This document shows, piece by piece, positions 1-10,869 of a stretch of DNA of 64,000 bases. The stretch comes from Xanthoparmelia taractica. Its lineage: Eukaryota; Ascomycota; Lecanoromycetes; Lecanorales; Parmeliaceae. A program made the translations under genes and the position numbers. Position 1 is the first letter of the stretch; every line of letters begins with the position of its first letter. The stretch is from NCBI GenBank assembly GCA_033085395.1, contig MU853184.1, forward strand, positions 124,001 through 188,000, read 5' to 3'. Below the pieces are notes generated by a model that worked only from the letters and a program-made list of their open reading frames with translations, was not told where the DNA came from and did not search any database.

Positions 1-643
1 GCATTGCATTTCTTGCTGCATCCAGCTGCACCCAATTAACCCGAAGATCCGAAAAGCTCAATCAGATGACAGATGACAGATGGGCTGGCCTCATTAGCAG
101 TAGCAACGAAAAATAATAGGAAGTCCCCCAATCTACGGGGACCTGAAGATCGCATTTTTTCAACACGCAAGCCAAGGGAGGATCCTCCCCCCCCCCAATC
201 CATGAGATTGCGAACACGAGAAGGAAGCTGGATCTGGCAGTAATTGCCCCCCCTGCGCTTTTACACCCGCGCCAGGCATTCTTCGACTTCTACAACCCTG
301 CAGGAACGCCGCCCACACGACGGTCCACGCCCTTTCGCTCCACTATCGCGGGCGCCTGAGGAAGTGTGATTCTGCACTGACCACCAATCACGATCTTGAT
401 GCTCTGCATGCAAACATCGGGGCAAAACACGCAATCTATCCATTATCCATTTCCCAAGCTTGCAAAGCTAGTAACTTTGTCGCCACCCTCGCCTTTGTCG
501 CAGGGTTGCCCCCCCCGCGCCTCCTATCTTGTCAGCAAAGCCACCGCCAACACCTGCCCTCTTGCTCGCCCACGCGCGGCCCTTCGACCCCTAAACCACC
601 CCACTTTTTCCCGCCCCCCCCCCCTTTCTCTGCCTAGACAATA
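1..643. other. 5' flank of the BRCT gene, no gene seen
   Basis: No convincing reading frame is seen on either strand. The stretch is rich in C homopolymers, and the last 150 bases before the ATG at 644 are strongly pyrimidine-rich, as is common in fungal promoters and 5' leaders. It probably contains the promoter and leader of the BRCT gene. Confidence 0.5.
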
Positions 644-1606
644 ATGTCAAAGCCCCTCCACCCCCGCATCCCACCCGCGCCGGAACCGCTCCGCCGGACG
701 TTCGACCCTTGGAACTCCTCCTCCACCGGCCATCAACGGGCGGACAACCGTCTCGCGGGCAGCACATCATGGCGCGCCTCTCGCACGCTGAAACTGAAGC
801 ACCAGTTCCGCGCCGGCGAAGGGGGCGGGCAGAGGGTCTTTGATACCGTGGGGGCGGGAAGTCGGGATTTCGGCCGGGACGGCAGGAAGGAGAATGGAGG
901 GTCGGAGAAGGGCGCGCCGGGACTGCGACCCAAGGGATGGAGGAACGTCGGGTTGATGCTCAGCCAGGGGTCGCGGGCGGAGCTGGAAACGCAGGAGAGG
1001 GAGAAGCGGAAGGGGAAAAGCGAGCTTGCGGAGATGACGCTTGTGGATGTAGAAAGAGGGAAGAAAGAAGGAGAAGGAGAAGGAGAAGAAGAAGCCACGA
1101 AGAAGCCGCACGTCGAGAACAAGAAGGAAGAAAAAAGGGGCATCTTCACCGGCCTATGCATCTACATCAACGGCTCCACCGCCCCCACAATCTCCGACCA
1201 CAAACTCAAACACCTCCTCGCCGAGCACGGCGCCCACGTCTCCCTCGCCCTCGCCCGCCGCTCCGTCACGCACGTCATCGTCGGCAAACCCAACGACGGC
1301 CACGGCGCAGGCGCCGGCGGCGGTCTCGCGGCCGGCAAGATCCAAAAGGAGATTCTGCGGGTTAGGGGCAAGGGGGTTAAGTTTGTGGGGGTGGAGTGGG
1401 TTGTTGAGAGCGTGAGGGCTGGAAAGAGGTTGTGCGAGGCGGGGTTTCGGGGGGTCGGTGTTGCGCCGGGGGGGGTGGGGAGTGTGTATGGGTTGTTTAG
1501 GAAGGAGAAGAAGGAGGGGGAGGGGGATGGGGAGGCTGTAAGGGGTGGAGATGGGGGGGATGAGGGGTTGAAGTGGAAGACGGGGGTTGGGGCGGAGGGC
1601 GGATGA
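644..1606 (+). CDS. BRCT-domain protein, 320 aa
   Basis: A single-exon frame opens at an ATG directly after a C/T-rich leader. The N-terminal half (residues 1-160) is polar, basic and low-complexity, with a FDPWNSSSTGHQ stretch near residue 22 and a Lys/Glu-rich region around 110-160. A BRCT-like domain follows at about residues 165-285: GIFTGLCIYINGS, then a central segment with SVTHVIVG, then KFVGVEWVVESVRAG, which carries the Trp typical of the BRCT third helix. BRCT domains bind phosphopeptides or DNA ends in repair and checkpoint proteins, so a nuclear repair role is inferred from the domain only. No catalytic domain is visible and REV1 identity is not supported because no polymerase region follows. 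Base use changes abruptly near base 1345, from C-rich to G-rich codons. The Glu/Gly-rich tail after residue 285 looks disordered. Confidence 0.82.
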   Translation: MSKPLHPRIPPAPEPLRRTFDPWNSSSTGHQRADNRLAGSTSWRASRTLKLKHQFRAGEGGGQRVFDTVGAGSRDFGRDGRKENGGSEKGAPGLRPKGWRNVGLMLSQGSRAELETQEREKRKGKSELAEMTLVDVERGKKEGEGEGEEEATKKPHVENKKEEKRGIFTGLCIYINGSTAPTISDHKLKHLLAEHGAHVSLALARRSVTHVIVGKPNDGHGAGAGGGLAAGKIQKEILRVRGKGVKFVGVEWVVESVRAGKRLCEAGFRGVGVAPGGVGSVYGLFRKEKKEGEGDGEAVRGGDGGDEGLKWKTGVGAEGG

Positions 1607-1979
1607 TATGCTCGCTGAGGCGTTCACGGGTGCTTTTGTTTTTTTTTTGGGAGGGAGATGATATATATGGGTAATAGGTTAGGACCAGGGCATGCATCAG
1701 GTACGGAAGAAGTGGTTGCATTGGGCCACGGCGTTTGCAAGGATCAAGACGGTCTATTTATATGGCTGCTGGTTCTCTTAGGATACCCATGCTTTTATCT
1801 TTACCGCATCCAAAGCGCTGTCTATACAAACAGAACCTTTCTTTCCCCTTCCCTTCCCTTCCCCCGTCCGAATCCCGAACCAGCACCCGCAAAGGTATCT
1901 CAAACACACTTTCCCTTCCCCCCTTCCGAATCCGAAAGAAGCTCCCGAACCAGCATCAGGGAAGGTATGTTGAATGAAG
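1607..1979. other. 3' flank of the BRCT gene
   Basis: A T run at 1638-1648 and AT-rich sequence follow the stop codon and probably hold the 3' UTR and polyadenylation region. Downstream, pairs of similar CCTTTC/CCCTTCC blocks appear. No supported gene is seen. Confidence 0.4.
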
Positions 1980-2860
1980 GAACGAATCATATCACGATAT
2001 CCTCGTACTTCGTGCTTCTTGCTTCTTTGTTTACCATCGTGCTTCTTGCTTCTTGCTTCTTTCTTACTGATGCTGATGCTGATGCTGATGCTGATGCTGC
2101 AGGTCCAGTTAACCTGTGCTGGACACCTGTCTTGCTTCGTGCTTGTTGCGTCCTGCTGTATTCCGCTTGCTCTTATCCGAACGTAATATTACTTGCTTCT
2201 TTATTTTATACCTTCGTACATCTTACTTGTCTATTTACTAATGCCTGCTTGCTTCTTGCTTTCTACTTATGACTTGATACTTCTCGCTCGCTTCTTATTA
2301 ATGCTAGCTAATACCGATGTTACGTGTTTTCTTGCCTATTATCATGCTTCTTGCTAATTACTGCTTCTTGCTTCTTGCTACTTTGCTTCTTACTGCTGCT
2401 TTGCTGACTGGTGCTTGGCTGATTGCTGCCTGGGCTTGGTGCTTGGTGCTTCTTGCGTTTTGTCGTGCTTACTGATGCTGTATTCAAACTGTACTGAATA
2501 TCCGTGCTGAATATCCGTGCTGAGCATCTGTGCTGTATTAAACCTGTGCTGAATATCTGTGCTGAACATCTTGCATCTTGCTTTCTTGCTTTCTTGCTTT
2601 TTTGCTTCGTGTTTCTTGCTTCTCGTTTCAAGCTGCGTGCTTCTCTGCTTCTCTGCTTCTTGCTTCTTACTTCTTATTTACTTCGTGCTTCTTGCTTCTT
2701 GCTTCTTGCTTCTTGCCTTTTGCTTAGTGCTTACTATCGTGCTTCTTGCGTTGTGTCATGCTTGCTGATACTGATGGCTTCTTGGTGCTGTTTGCTTGCT
2801 TCTGGCTTCTTGATGGCTGCTGGGTGATGCTGATGCTGATGCTGATGCTGGATATCTGTG
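1980..2860. repeat. Low-complexity tract of CTTGCTTC and CTGATG units
   Basis: About 900 bases consist of imperfect TTGCTTC/CTTCTTG heptamer-like repeats, with two perfect hexanucleotide runs of CTGATG at 2067-2100 and 2826-2850. There is also a block at 2490-2570 of repeated GAATATCCGTGCTGA-type units. The apparent reading frames through it encode only monotonous Leu/Cys/Phe or Lys/Gln/Glu repeats, so they are not called as genes. This is microsatellite-derived sequence. Confidence 0.85.
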
Positions 2861-2994
2861 CTGGATATCTGTGTTGGATATCCGTGCTGATATACTCTGG
2901 ATATACTCTGTAAGTGTAGGCAGAAAGCATCCGCAACGCAATCGAGTCGAGTAGAGTAAAGTAGCGAGGCCGTGAGACTCTAGAGTTGTCTGAA

Positions 2995-3012
2995 TTAGGT
3001 TAGGTTAGGTTA
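2995..3012. repeat. Short TTAGG tandem tract
   Basis: Three consecutive TTAGG units are followed by TTATA. This is one G short of the canonical fungal telomere unit TTAGGG and lies at the edge of the low-complexity tract. It may be a degenerate interstitial telomere-like sequence or a chance microsatellite. Confidence 0.45.
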
Positions 3013-4504
3013 TATTGTATTTGACTGACTGACTGCCTTTCCTTTCCTTCCTTTCCTCACTGACCGACTGCCTTTTCTATCTTACCTTCTTCTTCATCTT
3101 CTCCCTCTTCCCCCGTTTCCCCTTTCCCCCATTCTTCCTCCGAATTCGTTTGACAGTACACACATACAACACGGCCCCCCCTCCCATTTCTTCGGCTCCT
3201 CGACTTCGGCTCCCCATTCGTCATTTGTCTTTTATCCTCATCGTCTCCTCTCATTCGCTAAGGTTGACGTCTCCATCAGCGACGTCACGTTCGGTCTCGC
3301 AAGCAGGAGTTGTACGAGTGCAGGCGACACACTAGTGGGTTTATGATGGATTCGTTGTTGGCTTTCTAGCGTAGATAAATAAGTTTGTTTATGAGTATAG
3401 TCCTCTATGCGGATGTTCTTGGGACCTGAGTATATTGATTCCTTTTCTTTTGACTGGTTGGTGGTTTGGTGCTGGGCTTTTTGTTTTGTTTTTCTGTCTC
3501 CGCTCCGCTTCTGATTCGTTCTATTCTATAAGCGAGGATGAGTTGGACTTGGGGGAAATGCGGGAGGTGTATGCGCTGGTGAGTGGCTTATGAGAGAAAA
3601 GATGGGTGTTGGGAAAGGGTAGGGGGCAGGGGTGAAAGGGGAATCCGGCGTGGTTTCGTCATGGCTGTGAGTTTGGAATGGGGCTTTTGGAATTCTGGAT
3701 TGATTTTCGATGGGAGATCTGTTGCATAAGTTTGTTTTCGAGGGGGGTAGTGGTTGGGAGGTTTTCTTGTTGATTTTTTGTCCGAAAGGGAGGTGGGGAG
3801 AGGGAAAGAAAGAGAAGGTGGTTGTTGGATGTTCCCTTCGCTGGTCACAATGTTTCGTCTGACTTAGTTGTCCGAGTTCAGGATGCATTCGTGATGCATG
3901 ATAACAGGTGCGTCGTTTCTGCGAGGATTGCACGAGTTCTTCCCCTCATCTTGATTTGATAAGTTGAAGCCAGTTCGTCAGTTATAGGTTTGCTCGTTGT
4001 TTCTCAACCCAGTAGCCACATGCCATACGAGCGGCGTGCCTCGGTCTCAGTTCACATTCTCCCCATCATGAGCTTTAGACTCGGTGGGTGCTGTTTCGAT
4101 AATTTGGTTGCGTATGGACGAGGCAAAGCAAGTCGAGTACCGTACGGCTCGATGTGATGAGGCGTCTCATTTACTCAACCGCTGTTTCACTAATAGACAA
4201 TTTCGAGTCTCGTGATGATGATCTTGTGTACCGCGTGGCTAAATTTGGGGGTTCCCAAATGGACATGCCACTTGCGTCCGCTGTGTGTCTGTGTTTTGAA
4301 TCAGACACCGTGCATGGTATCTGTAAATGTGTCCAATGCCATCGTTGGAGTGCAGAGGATTTGTCCAGAAGTGGAGGTCGCTAAGTGGCTGTTCGTTTTA
4401 TTGCTATCACTGGGAATGGGGTTAAATGCTAAGATGATGGTATAGACGATAGATAGGAAGAGAGGAAGTGCGGTCTGTTCGAACGATCAATCTAGATATA
4501 TTGA
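3013..4504. other. Long intergenic stretch, no supported gene
   Basis: CT-rich sequence at 3030-3300 is followed by mixed sequence. Frames up to 135 codons exist but are Pro/Ser/Thr-rich shadows of skewed base composition with no domain, and none starts in a good context. Nothing functional could be assigned. Confidence 0.4.
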
Positions 4505-5475
4505 TTGACCCACCTTCAACCGCTTCTCCAGCCGCTGCTTTTCTGCCACTTTCCATGGAGCGTCCACGCCTACCTTGACGGCATAGCCTTCAAGGTCAGT
4601 CCGCTCCAGAGTGATGCGTTCTCCGCACTGGCCGAGGAGCTTCGAGTCAGTGGGTCACCTGGTGCGTATTTGTCCGTTCACTTCAGTCTCAGAGCCTCCA
4701 ATAACATACCTTGTAGCGTAAGACTTTATGGTCCACATAGAACGATGACCCACCGAACTCGAGCTTGTGAAGAATTTCTAGAGCTTTGTAGAGCGTTCTT
4801 TTGAATCATTCTTTTGTATACCGGATGCTGTCTGCTGCGTGGCTCTGCGTAACACAAGCTAGGCTCTTCTTCCTGTACACCCAACAATGGCAACATTGTC
4901 GTTTTCGGTTGAACAGAATTCGATCCCTTCCGTGCTTCCTTTCTGCCGATGAAACAAGAAGAGCAGAAGGGGAGAGGCAAATGGAACGTATCTGTAGAGT
5001 TGTATTCGTAACAGGGCCAGAGCTCGTCATGCTCGGCGATAGTAGTTGAGTTTGTTGACGGCAACGTTGTCAACGTTTTCATCGACAAATATTATAGCAG
5101 AGAGTCCACGTACGTGAGCACGTGCTTGGAATTTTCATTCTTCTATCCGATAAGCTCACTAGAGGCTTCAATTTTATCTTCCGCGCGTCTTCCAATAATT
5201 TTGTAAAGGGTCTTACAAGGAAAACCGGCTTGTTCTCGCAAGAACTTCTGCAGTCGTGAGCCTCTGGTTATAGGGACCATCTCGCGCCCACAGGAGCAGC
5301 CTTTGCGAGAAGGTGTAGTGCTGCTGATGCAGGAAAAACTCCGCAAGCTGGGAACAGCTAGCGCGATGGTTTGGTCTTCAAGTCTCCTCTGGTCGAGCCG
5401 AATGGCTCTGAGCTCATTCTTGTAATCGCAACGATTCGATAGAGAGGTTCCGTGGTCGTGGTTAATCGTATGCAT
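4505..5475 (-). other. Possible degenerate exons of an unidentified gene
   Basis: Several short minus-strand stretches read like protein but cannot be joined confidently. One is a 110-codon frame at 5143-5475 that begins with ATG and ends in a GRRAEDKIEASSELIG segment. A second, around 4800-4725, reads TLYKALEILHKLEFGGSSFY and meets a GTATGT donor. A third, at 4680-4510, reads LERTDLEGYAVKVGVDAPWK. They lie directly downstream of the pseudogene at 5600-6499 and may be its remains. The family is not recognised. Confidence 0.25.
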
Positions 5476-5599
5476 GGTAACAGTTAGCGCAGGAGCTTGT
5501 AGGGAAGAGACGTCGGAGGAGTTTGGAGTGCTTCACGAGACGTACCACATTCCTTAAAAAAATTCTTAGAATTTGCTTCACGAGCGCTTTTGCACAGGT

Positions 5600-6499
5600 T
5601 TAAACTTGAAACCGGCGAGATAGTGCTCCGCAGAAACTACTCCAGCTTGGAACCTGAGGTAACAATCCGTTGAGTTTATCTGTCGCTGCTTCGAGGGACC
5701 TACTCTTGCTGCGCAAGCTAAGATGTGAAGCCATCGAGATATGGACATTAATGCTCGGCAGGACTGGTATTCCGTGAAAGCCGAGGCACTCGAGCATCTC
5801 CCATTCAGTTATCAATGGGTTGACGCTATGCTCCTCGCCCTCTACCTTAGCATTTTAATTAAGTGACCACATTACAAACTGCGCCATTGCCCTTGCTAAG
5901 ATCATTGGCCGAGGAGCCCAGATAGCATTCGCAAGTGCCAGTTCTTGGAACAAATGTGTGATGATACCGGTATCAAGTCTTTCCATATTGCACTCGTTGA
6001 ATTCGTTGAATGCTTCAACTTTCGTCAATACATTTGACTTGAGCAAGCTGGTGACAGAACACCGCGATTATGCAAACGTTTCCAGTTGGCATGACTTACG
6101 CTGGCATCATCGAGGTCAGCCAAGGTTCTCATATGAACAGAAACCGGATTAATGTCATACCTAGCATCAGCACTGACAATTTTGCAACTCAAGGTAGGGC
6201 ATCTCAGCAGATCCTATATAGCGCCGCAAAGACCCTGCAAAAGAACTAGGATTATGATGAAAGATATAGCATAGATCGCGAAGATACCGCTGTACGCATC
6301 TTCAAACGCTCTGCTCTCCGGGGCATTCCTATGCTTCCCTCGTGCTTGAGCAAATATCCTGATGGTTAAGGCGCGGATAGCAAATACCTTTGCTTTCATC
6401 AGTGGTGGGGTTTTGCATTTCTATCATTTCCGTATGTAGGGGTGGTCTAGCTTCGCTGCCCGCCTTCCTTTGCATTTTCAGAGCTTCTAGACGCGGCAT
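5600..6499 (-). pseudogene. Decayed multi-exon gene, possible membrane protein
   Basis: A coherent minus-strand model can be built. Exon 1 is 6499-6388, starting MPRLEALKMQRKAG. A 43-base intron leads to exon 2, 6344-6100, which contains a hydrophobic stretch (IFAIYAISFIIILVLLQGL). A GTAAGT donor and a 62-base intron lead to exon 3, from 6037 downward, containing NVLTKVEAFNEFNECNMERL and RPMILARAMAQFVMW. Phases agree at both junctions. The same frame is interrupted by TAG at 6214-6216 and TAA at 5855-5857, and protein-like sequence continues after each. Both stops could arise from CAG/CAA by C-to-T change, as in repeat-induced point mutation, although TGG is also possible for the first. The function is not recognised. 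Alternative introns skipping the first stop break the frame. Confidence 0.45.
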
Positions 6500-7309
6500 A
6501 TCGTATCTCCACGAGTAATTGCTGAGACTTGTCGCAGTGAATTGCTGGAGGCAATACGTCGAACCTTAAGTATGGTATCAATCAGGAGACGTCTAGGGTA
6601 GAAGCGATTTATATGATAGGCCGTCAACCTGGAAGCCCGTGCGAAGAGTGTTTGTTTTGAAGCTGCCGTCGAAGGTTCTGCATTCGTGTGCTGGGTCTGA
6701 TTTGCTGACGACAAGATTCTCAAGTGAGGGTTTGTGATCCAAGGCGCTGTGCCCTACGCGTTTTAGTGTATGTTATCGTCTAGAAGGTATAGATTATACG
6801 GCAAAAGATAAGCAGCGATTTCGAAATTTACTGGGGCTTGGTGAGGGAACGTGCGCAGGCAAGAAGGTAGGACGCAAGAACATGTTACTTGTGTGTAGAA
6901 AGGACAACGTATGTGAAGGTAGAGCACAGAGAGAGTTAAAGGCCTTGAGGAATGACAGTGACATGGCAGGAGGTAGGAATATAGAGAAGTGAGTCTATGC
7001 TCAGGGAAGGGTCTTTGCTTCGATAGGTTGTGAGAGAAAAACTAGAAGAGCTGATAAGGTGCCCTGAGCGGGCTTGGGTCCATCAAGGTCATCGGCAGCG
7101 TGGTTGCATATCTTGTCATAAATATAAATCATCACCGGTCATTATGCATTTCTTCTATCGCGAATAGTCTTGACCAGCTTTCATCATAGGTCAAATCGCA
7201 ATGGACAAACGAGCTCCGACTTGGATCGCTCCTAGTCCGAAGGCTGTCAGCCTCAATTCCTTCGTACGAGTACCTGAAAAGAACATTCACCTTTCCGAGC
7301 ATGGAGCAC
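6500..7309. other. Intergenic, no gene seen
   Basis: No supported frame or recognisable element is seen. Minus-strand frames of up to 78 codons lack domain features. The right part is the 3' flank of the gene ending at 7310. Confidence 0.4.
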
Positions 7310-9009
7310 TCAGACCGTGGCCTCCTTGGCTTCCTCTTCATCTTCCGTTATGTTCCTCATCTGCCAGCCTAGGATTGCCCAGATGCCTCTCATTGCTTCG
7401 ACTCTGTCTTGCGCGACAAGCAGATCGAACCATTTTGATCGCTTCATCTCCAGGATATACCATGGCTGCTGCGCTGCTTTGGATATTCTAGACTGAGCTG
7501 GGGTTTTGTGAAGATGGTCGATGTAATTCTGGTGGATGCGGAGGTGGAGTATGGAAATGTGGTGATTAATTGATGAGACTAGATAGATCTAGAATGCTGA
7601 TCAGTAATCCTTCAACAGGAGCTTTACGGACCGGGATGAGCCTGAGCCCTTCCGTTGGGCTCACTTACGTCGTCGTACTCGCTACTCTTGTCTTTCCCAA
7701 TTTGTTGATACTTCACGCCTCTCTCCCAGACCCTGGAAGGTGGTTGCATACTCTTCCAAGCGTCCATGCGGCTCGCCTTCTTATTTTGTTTGCGTGAGGG
7801 TTCGGATGGCGTGGTGTCTCCAGTGGTTTCGTTGGTGGTATCTCCAAGCTCACCGCCAACGCCGCCACCCCAGCGAGGTGCATTTGCCCACCATTTGTCC
7901 TTACCCGGCACCTCTTCCTCCTTCCCTTCTCTCGCACGTTTCTGCGCCAGCAGTAACATCAAGCCAGTCTCTCGAAGCAAGTCCAAGATCTCCTGCTTTC
8001 CTTCCCCTTCAGCTTCGTCAGGATTACGGAATGTGGTTTGCTCTCTGCAGAAAACACCTAGCATCGGTCCCTCTGCCAGTCCTCTCCTTGCTTCGCGGAC
8101 ATCTTTCGGTACGCGATGGACTGATGCTGCGTGTAGAATGGGAATCATTGTGCCTTGCAACTTGAGTCTCTGTTGTGAATGTGGTTGATCTAGCCTGCAA
8201 CGAAAAGCCCAGGTGAGTGTCTCGACAAAGGAGAAGACTGTGTCCTCGCGATATTTGCCTGGCATGTCTCGGCCCGTCCCAGTGCGACGTCCTGTATACG
8301 TCTTCTTTGGGCCTTCACCTTGGTCTGTCCCACTTCCATCCTCGGGTTTGAAACATTCTGAATGTGGCTTATCTATGTCCATAGCAGACTCGTCCTCTGT
8401 ATCTTTGCTGTCTATGTTTTTGTCATGACTGGTATCCCAATGCTCGGCCATCGAAAGCAAGCCATCCCAAAATTTGCGAAAGTGGACGATGCGAACAGGC
8501 TGACGATTTGGAAGAGGAGGCTTTCGCTGAATGGCACGAAAGGCATCCTCATTGTCATGCAGAAGCTCTTTGACTCGGTCGAAGAATACCTTTTTACCAG
8601 GGGTTGGTGGTCCATTGCTCAATGAGGCTGATACCGAACTTGCAGCTTGGGGTGACTCTAAAGATCCGTTTTCGGTGGAAGCTTCTGACCAGGAAGGATG
8701 CGGAATGAAATCTGCTGGGACGACTTGCTCTAAGGAGAGCTCATTAGATAGATTGACATTCAAAGCCTGGAGGTGCTTTGGTGTTGGGCCGGTTCTGAGA
8801 GTGCTACTGAATAGCTTAACCAGGTCATTAGACACTGCGGATTCAGGTACTGAAAGCTTCGAAGGCTCGCAGTGGGGGAAATCGAGAGGGGTTGCCGGAG
8901 GTGGTGGTTCTCGTGGTTGGTCGATGTCGTCTTTGCGGGCAGCTGGAGTGGAAGATGTCAGTGACTCCCACATCTCTTGCATGTCATCCACGTGGACAGG
9001 TTCCAACAT
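7310..9009 (-). CDS. Conserved fungal protein of unknown function, 519 aa
   Basis: Two exons are read on the minus strand: 9009-7669 and 7528-7310. The intron (7668-7529, 140 bases) has a GTAAGT donor and a CACCAG acceptor, and joins in phase 0. The start chosen is the ATG at 9009 (MLEPVHVDDMQEMW); the frame is open farther upstream but has no ATG there. Residues 1-150 are Ser/Pro-rich. The better-structured part is about 165-380, with KVFFDRVKELLHDNEDAFRA, VRIVHFRKFWDGLLSMAEHW and FSFVETLTWAFRCRLDQPHS. The C-terminal exon encodes PWYILEMKRSKWFDLLVAQD and an acidic end. No catalytic motif, signal peptide or membrane segment is visible. I do not recognise a named family. Confidence 0.75.
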
Positions 9010-10188
9010 AGCTGCAAAATCCAAGTCATGAACAGTACAATTGGAGGGCAGCTTGGAACCTCTAGGTGGGTGGAGGAAAGGGTAGAAAGAAAAGAAACGC
9101 CACGAATTTGGGGAATACACATTTGTGGATACCACCGAGCTCAGACCAACGTCAGCAGTAGCTCGACACGAAGGCTCTTAGATCCTCAATATTTTCAATG
9201 CCATGCAGATTCCCAAAGCGATTATGTGCTTATCAAAAAAGAAATGAAGCTTCGGCTCCGGGGTTTCCCAGGAGCCTGTAATGAATGACAAGAGGACTCC
9301 CCGATTGCGGTACGTAGAGATTATGCAGGATAGCGGATCAGCTGGCGAAATGACGGGGATTCCCATGGTGCTAAGCTGCAGCTGAAACGGGGGGCGTTGA
9401 AGTGAGAAGCATACGAACTCAGAGCAGCCAAGTTTCCAAACATCGTGACCCTTGTCTATCAAGTAATTTGATCACTTGGATCCCTAGTCATCTTGCAGGA
9501 GATGCCAGATGAGTCTGTGGGCAGCGCAGCGACAGTGTTGGGATGGTATCACTTTATGGACATGATGTGAAACACAACGTCAAACAAAGAGGACGAGAGA
9601 CTTGACAGCGGGGAGTGCCGAAGCTAGTGCTCTACATGGTATAGTTCTACGTCGATCCGGCAAGCGGGGTTGAGTATTTTTGCTTCTCGAGAAATTATAC
9701 TGGACGATAGACGTGCAACATAATGTCTTCGAGCAATTGGTGTCAGCTGGCACTACCGATGGAACTGCACTCAATAATCTTCAAGAGAATGCTTGACTAT
9801 GATGGTCATCCTTCGATGCGCACGCTGTTACCTGGGCTATCACTGAGGCCTCCACCGTATCCTCACCGGTCGTGAGGACGAATTTGCAAGGTACATGCTA
9901 GATGATCTTTCAAGGGTTCAAAGGTCGAGAAAGATACTCTGCTCGAATGGACTGAAAGCGCTGGCCAGGTGCCTGCGAAGCAATTTGTAAATTTATAGAT
10001 TTTTGGTGATTACCCTATCACGACAAGCATAGCATAATCACCGAGGGCAGCCTTGCTGTTTGAGAAAAAATTTGCACAACATCGATTGATCCAAAGGATC
10101 ATATCGTAACAATAACGTAGATAGATTCATGCTAAGAAGTTCTGTTTGATCGTACGACCGCGCTTGGGGAACTTGACCTCAAACCTCG
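9010..10188. other. Intergenic, no gene seen
   Basis: This stretch holds the 5' flank of the gene at 7310-9009 and the 3' flank of the GST gene. Frames of up to about 100 codons show no domain and no good gene context. No repeat or RNA gene was recognised. Confidence 0.45.
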
Positions 10189-10869
10189 CTAATTCGATGG
10201 TACGGCACCTTTGAGCACAGTCTTGACCGTCTCGCGCGCAGTCATCTTGCTGAGCCACTGCTTTACATGCGGGAAATTGTCCTCGTTGTACTCGTCCTTC
10301 CCGATCACCCCACCGACAATTCTCTGCCACGAGATGAATGCGAGATCCGCATAGGAAAGTTTATTGCCCACGAGCCATGGTCCGTCGCTGCCGCCATGTT
10401 CCTGTTCCTGCTGCGCCAAGTACCCTTCCAAGACGCCTGACACCCGATTGATTTCTTTGACATAGCGCTCAATGGCGCTGGGCAGTTGCTCCGGGTGATA
10501 CTTCTTGAACCAGACCGCCTGTCCATAGTATGGCCCCTGGCCCGATGCCTGGAAGTAGAGCCACTGTTTTGCGTGATACGCCTCTGGTGTTCCAGGAGCA
10601 AAACTCAGCCGGTGTTTCGTGTCGTAGCGCTCCATCAGGTACTCGATGATGGCGCCGGACTCCCAGAGGGTGATGCCGGTATTAGGGTCGTGGATGGCCG
10701 GTATGCGACCGTTGGGGTTGACCGCGAGGTATTCAGGCTTCTTGACTTCCGAGAACTGAATTGGGGTAATTTCGTGAGGAAGGCCGAGCTCCTTAAGAAA
10801 GATGGCGACTTTGGCCGGATTGGGACCGTGTTGACCCCAGACCTTGATGGGTTTGATTTGCGACGACAT
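10189..10869 (-). CDS. Glutathione S-transferase, Ure2-like, 226 aa
   Basis: This is a single-exon gene beginning with ATG at 10869. The N-terminal thioredoxin-like domain (about residues 6-90) shows KVWGQHGPNPAKVAIFLKEL, then NPNGRIPAIHDP (cis-Pro loop) and the glutathione-binding ESGAIIEYL motif. The all-alpha C-terminal domain (about 95-215) contains HAKQWLYFQASGQGPYYGQA and the conserved N-capping region LSYADLAFISW. The length and the GPNP active-site region fit the fungal Ure2p-like/GstA class, where the N-terminal Asn rather than Tyr or Cys contacts glutathione. No prion-like Asn/Gln-rich extension is present, so a cytosolic detoxification enzyme is more likely than the yeast Ure2 nitrogen regulator. 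The upstream region carries a palindromic repeat that may affect its promoter. Confidence 0.93.
   Translation of the reverse strand: MSSQIKPIKVWGQHGPNPAKVAIFLKELGLPHEITPIQFSEVKKPEYLAVNPNGRIPAIHDPNTGITLWESGAIIEYLMERYDTKHRLSFAPGTPEAYHAKQWLYFQASGQGPYYGQAVWFKKYHPEQLPSAIERYVKEINRVSGVLEGYLAQQEQEHGGSDGPWLVGNKLSYADLAFISWQRIVGGVIGKDEYNEDNFPHVKQWLSKMTARETVKTVLKGAVPSN

Noticed and set aside
767..1627. Several long minus-strand and other-frame open frames over the BRCT gene
   Set aside because: They are Pro/Arg/Ser shadows of the skewed composition of the real gene and have no domain.
1658..2941. Open frames of 60-204 codons through the CTTGCTTC tract
   Set aside because: They encode only monotonous repeats produced by the microsatellite; starts are not supported.
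3526..3933. 135-codon minus-strand frame
   Set aside because: Pro/Ser/Thr-rich, no domain, no ATG context or neighbouring exons.
10189..10869. Calling the GST a Ure2 nitrogen regulator
   Set aside because: It lacks the Asn/Gln-rich N-terminal extension, so only the GST fold is supported.
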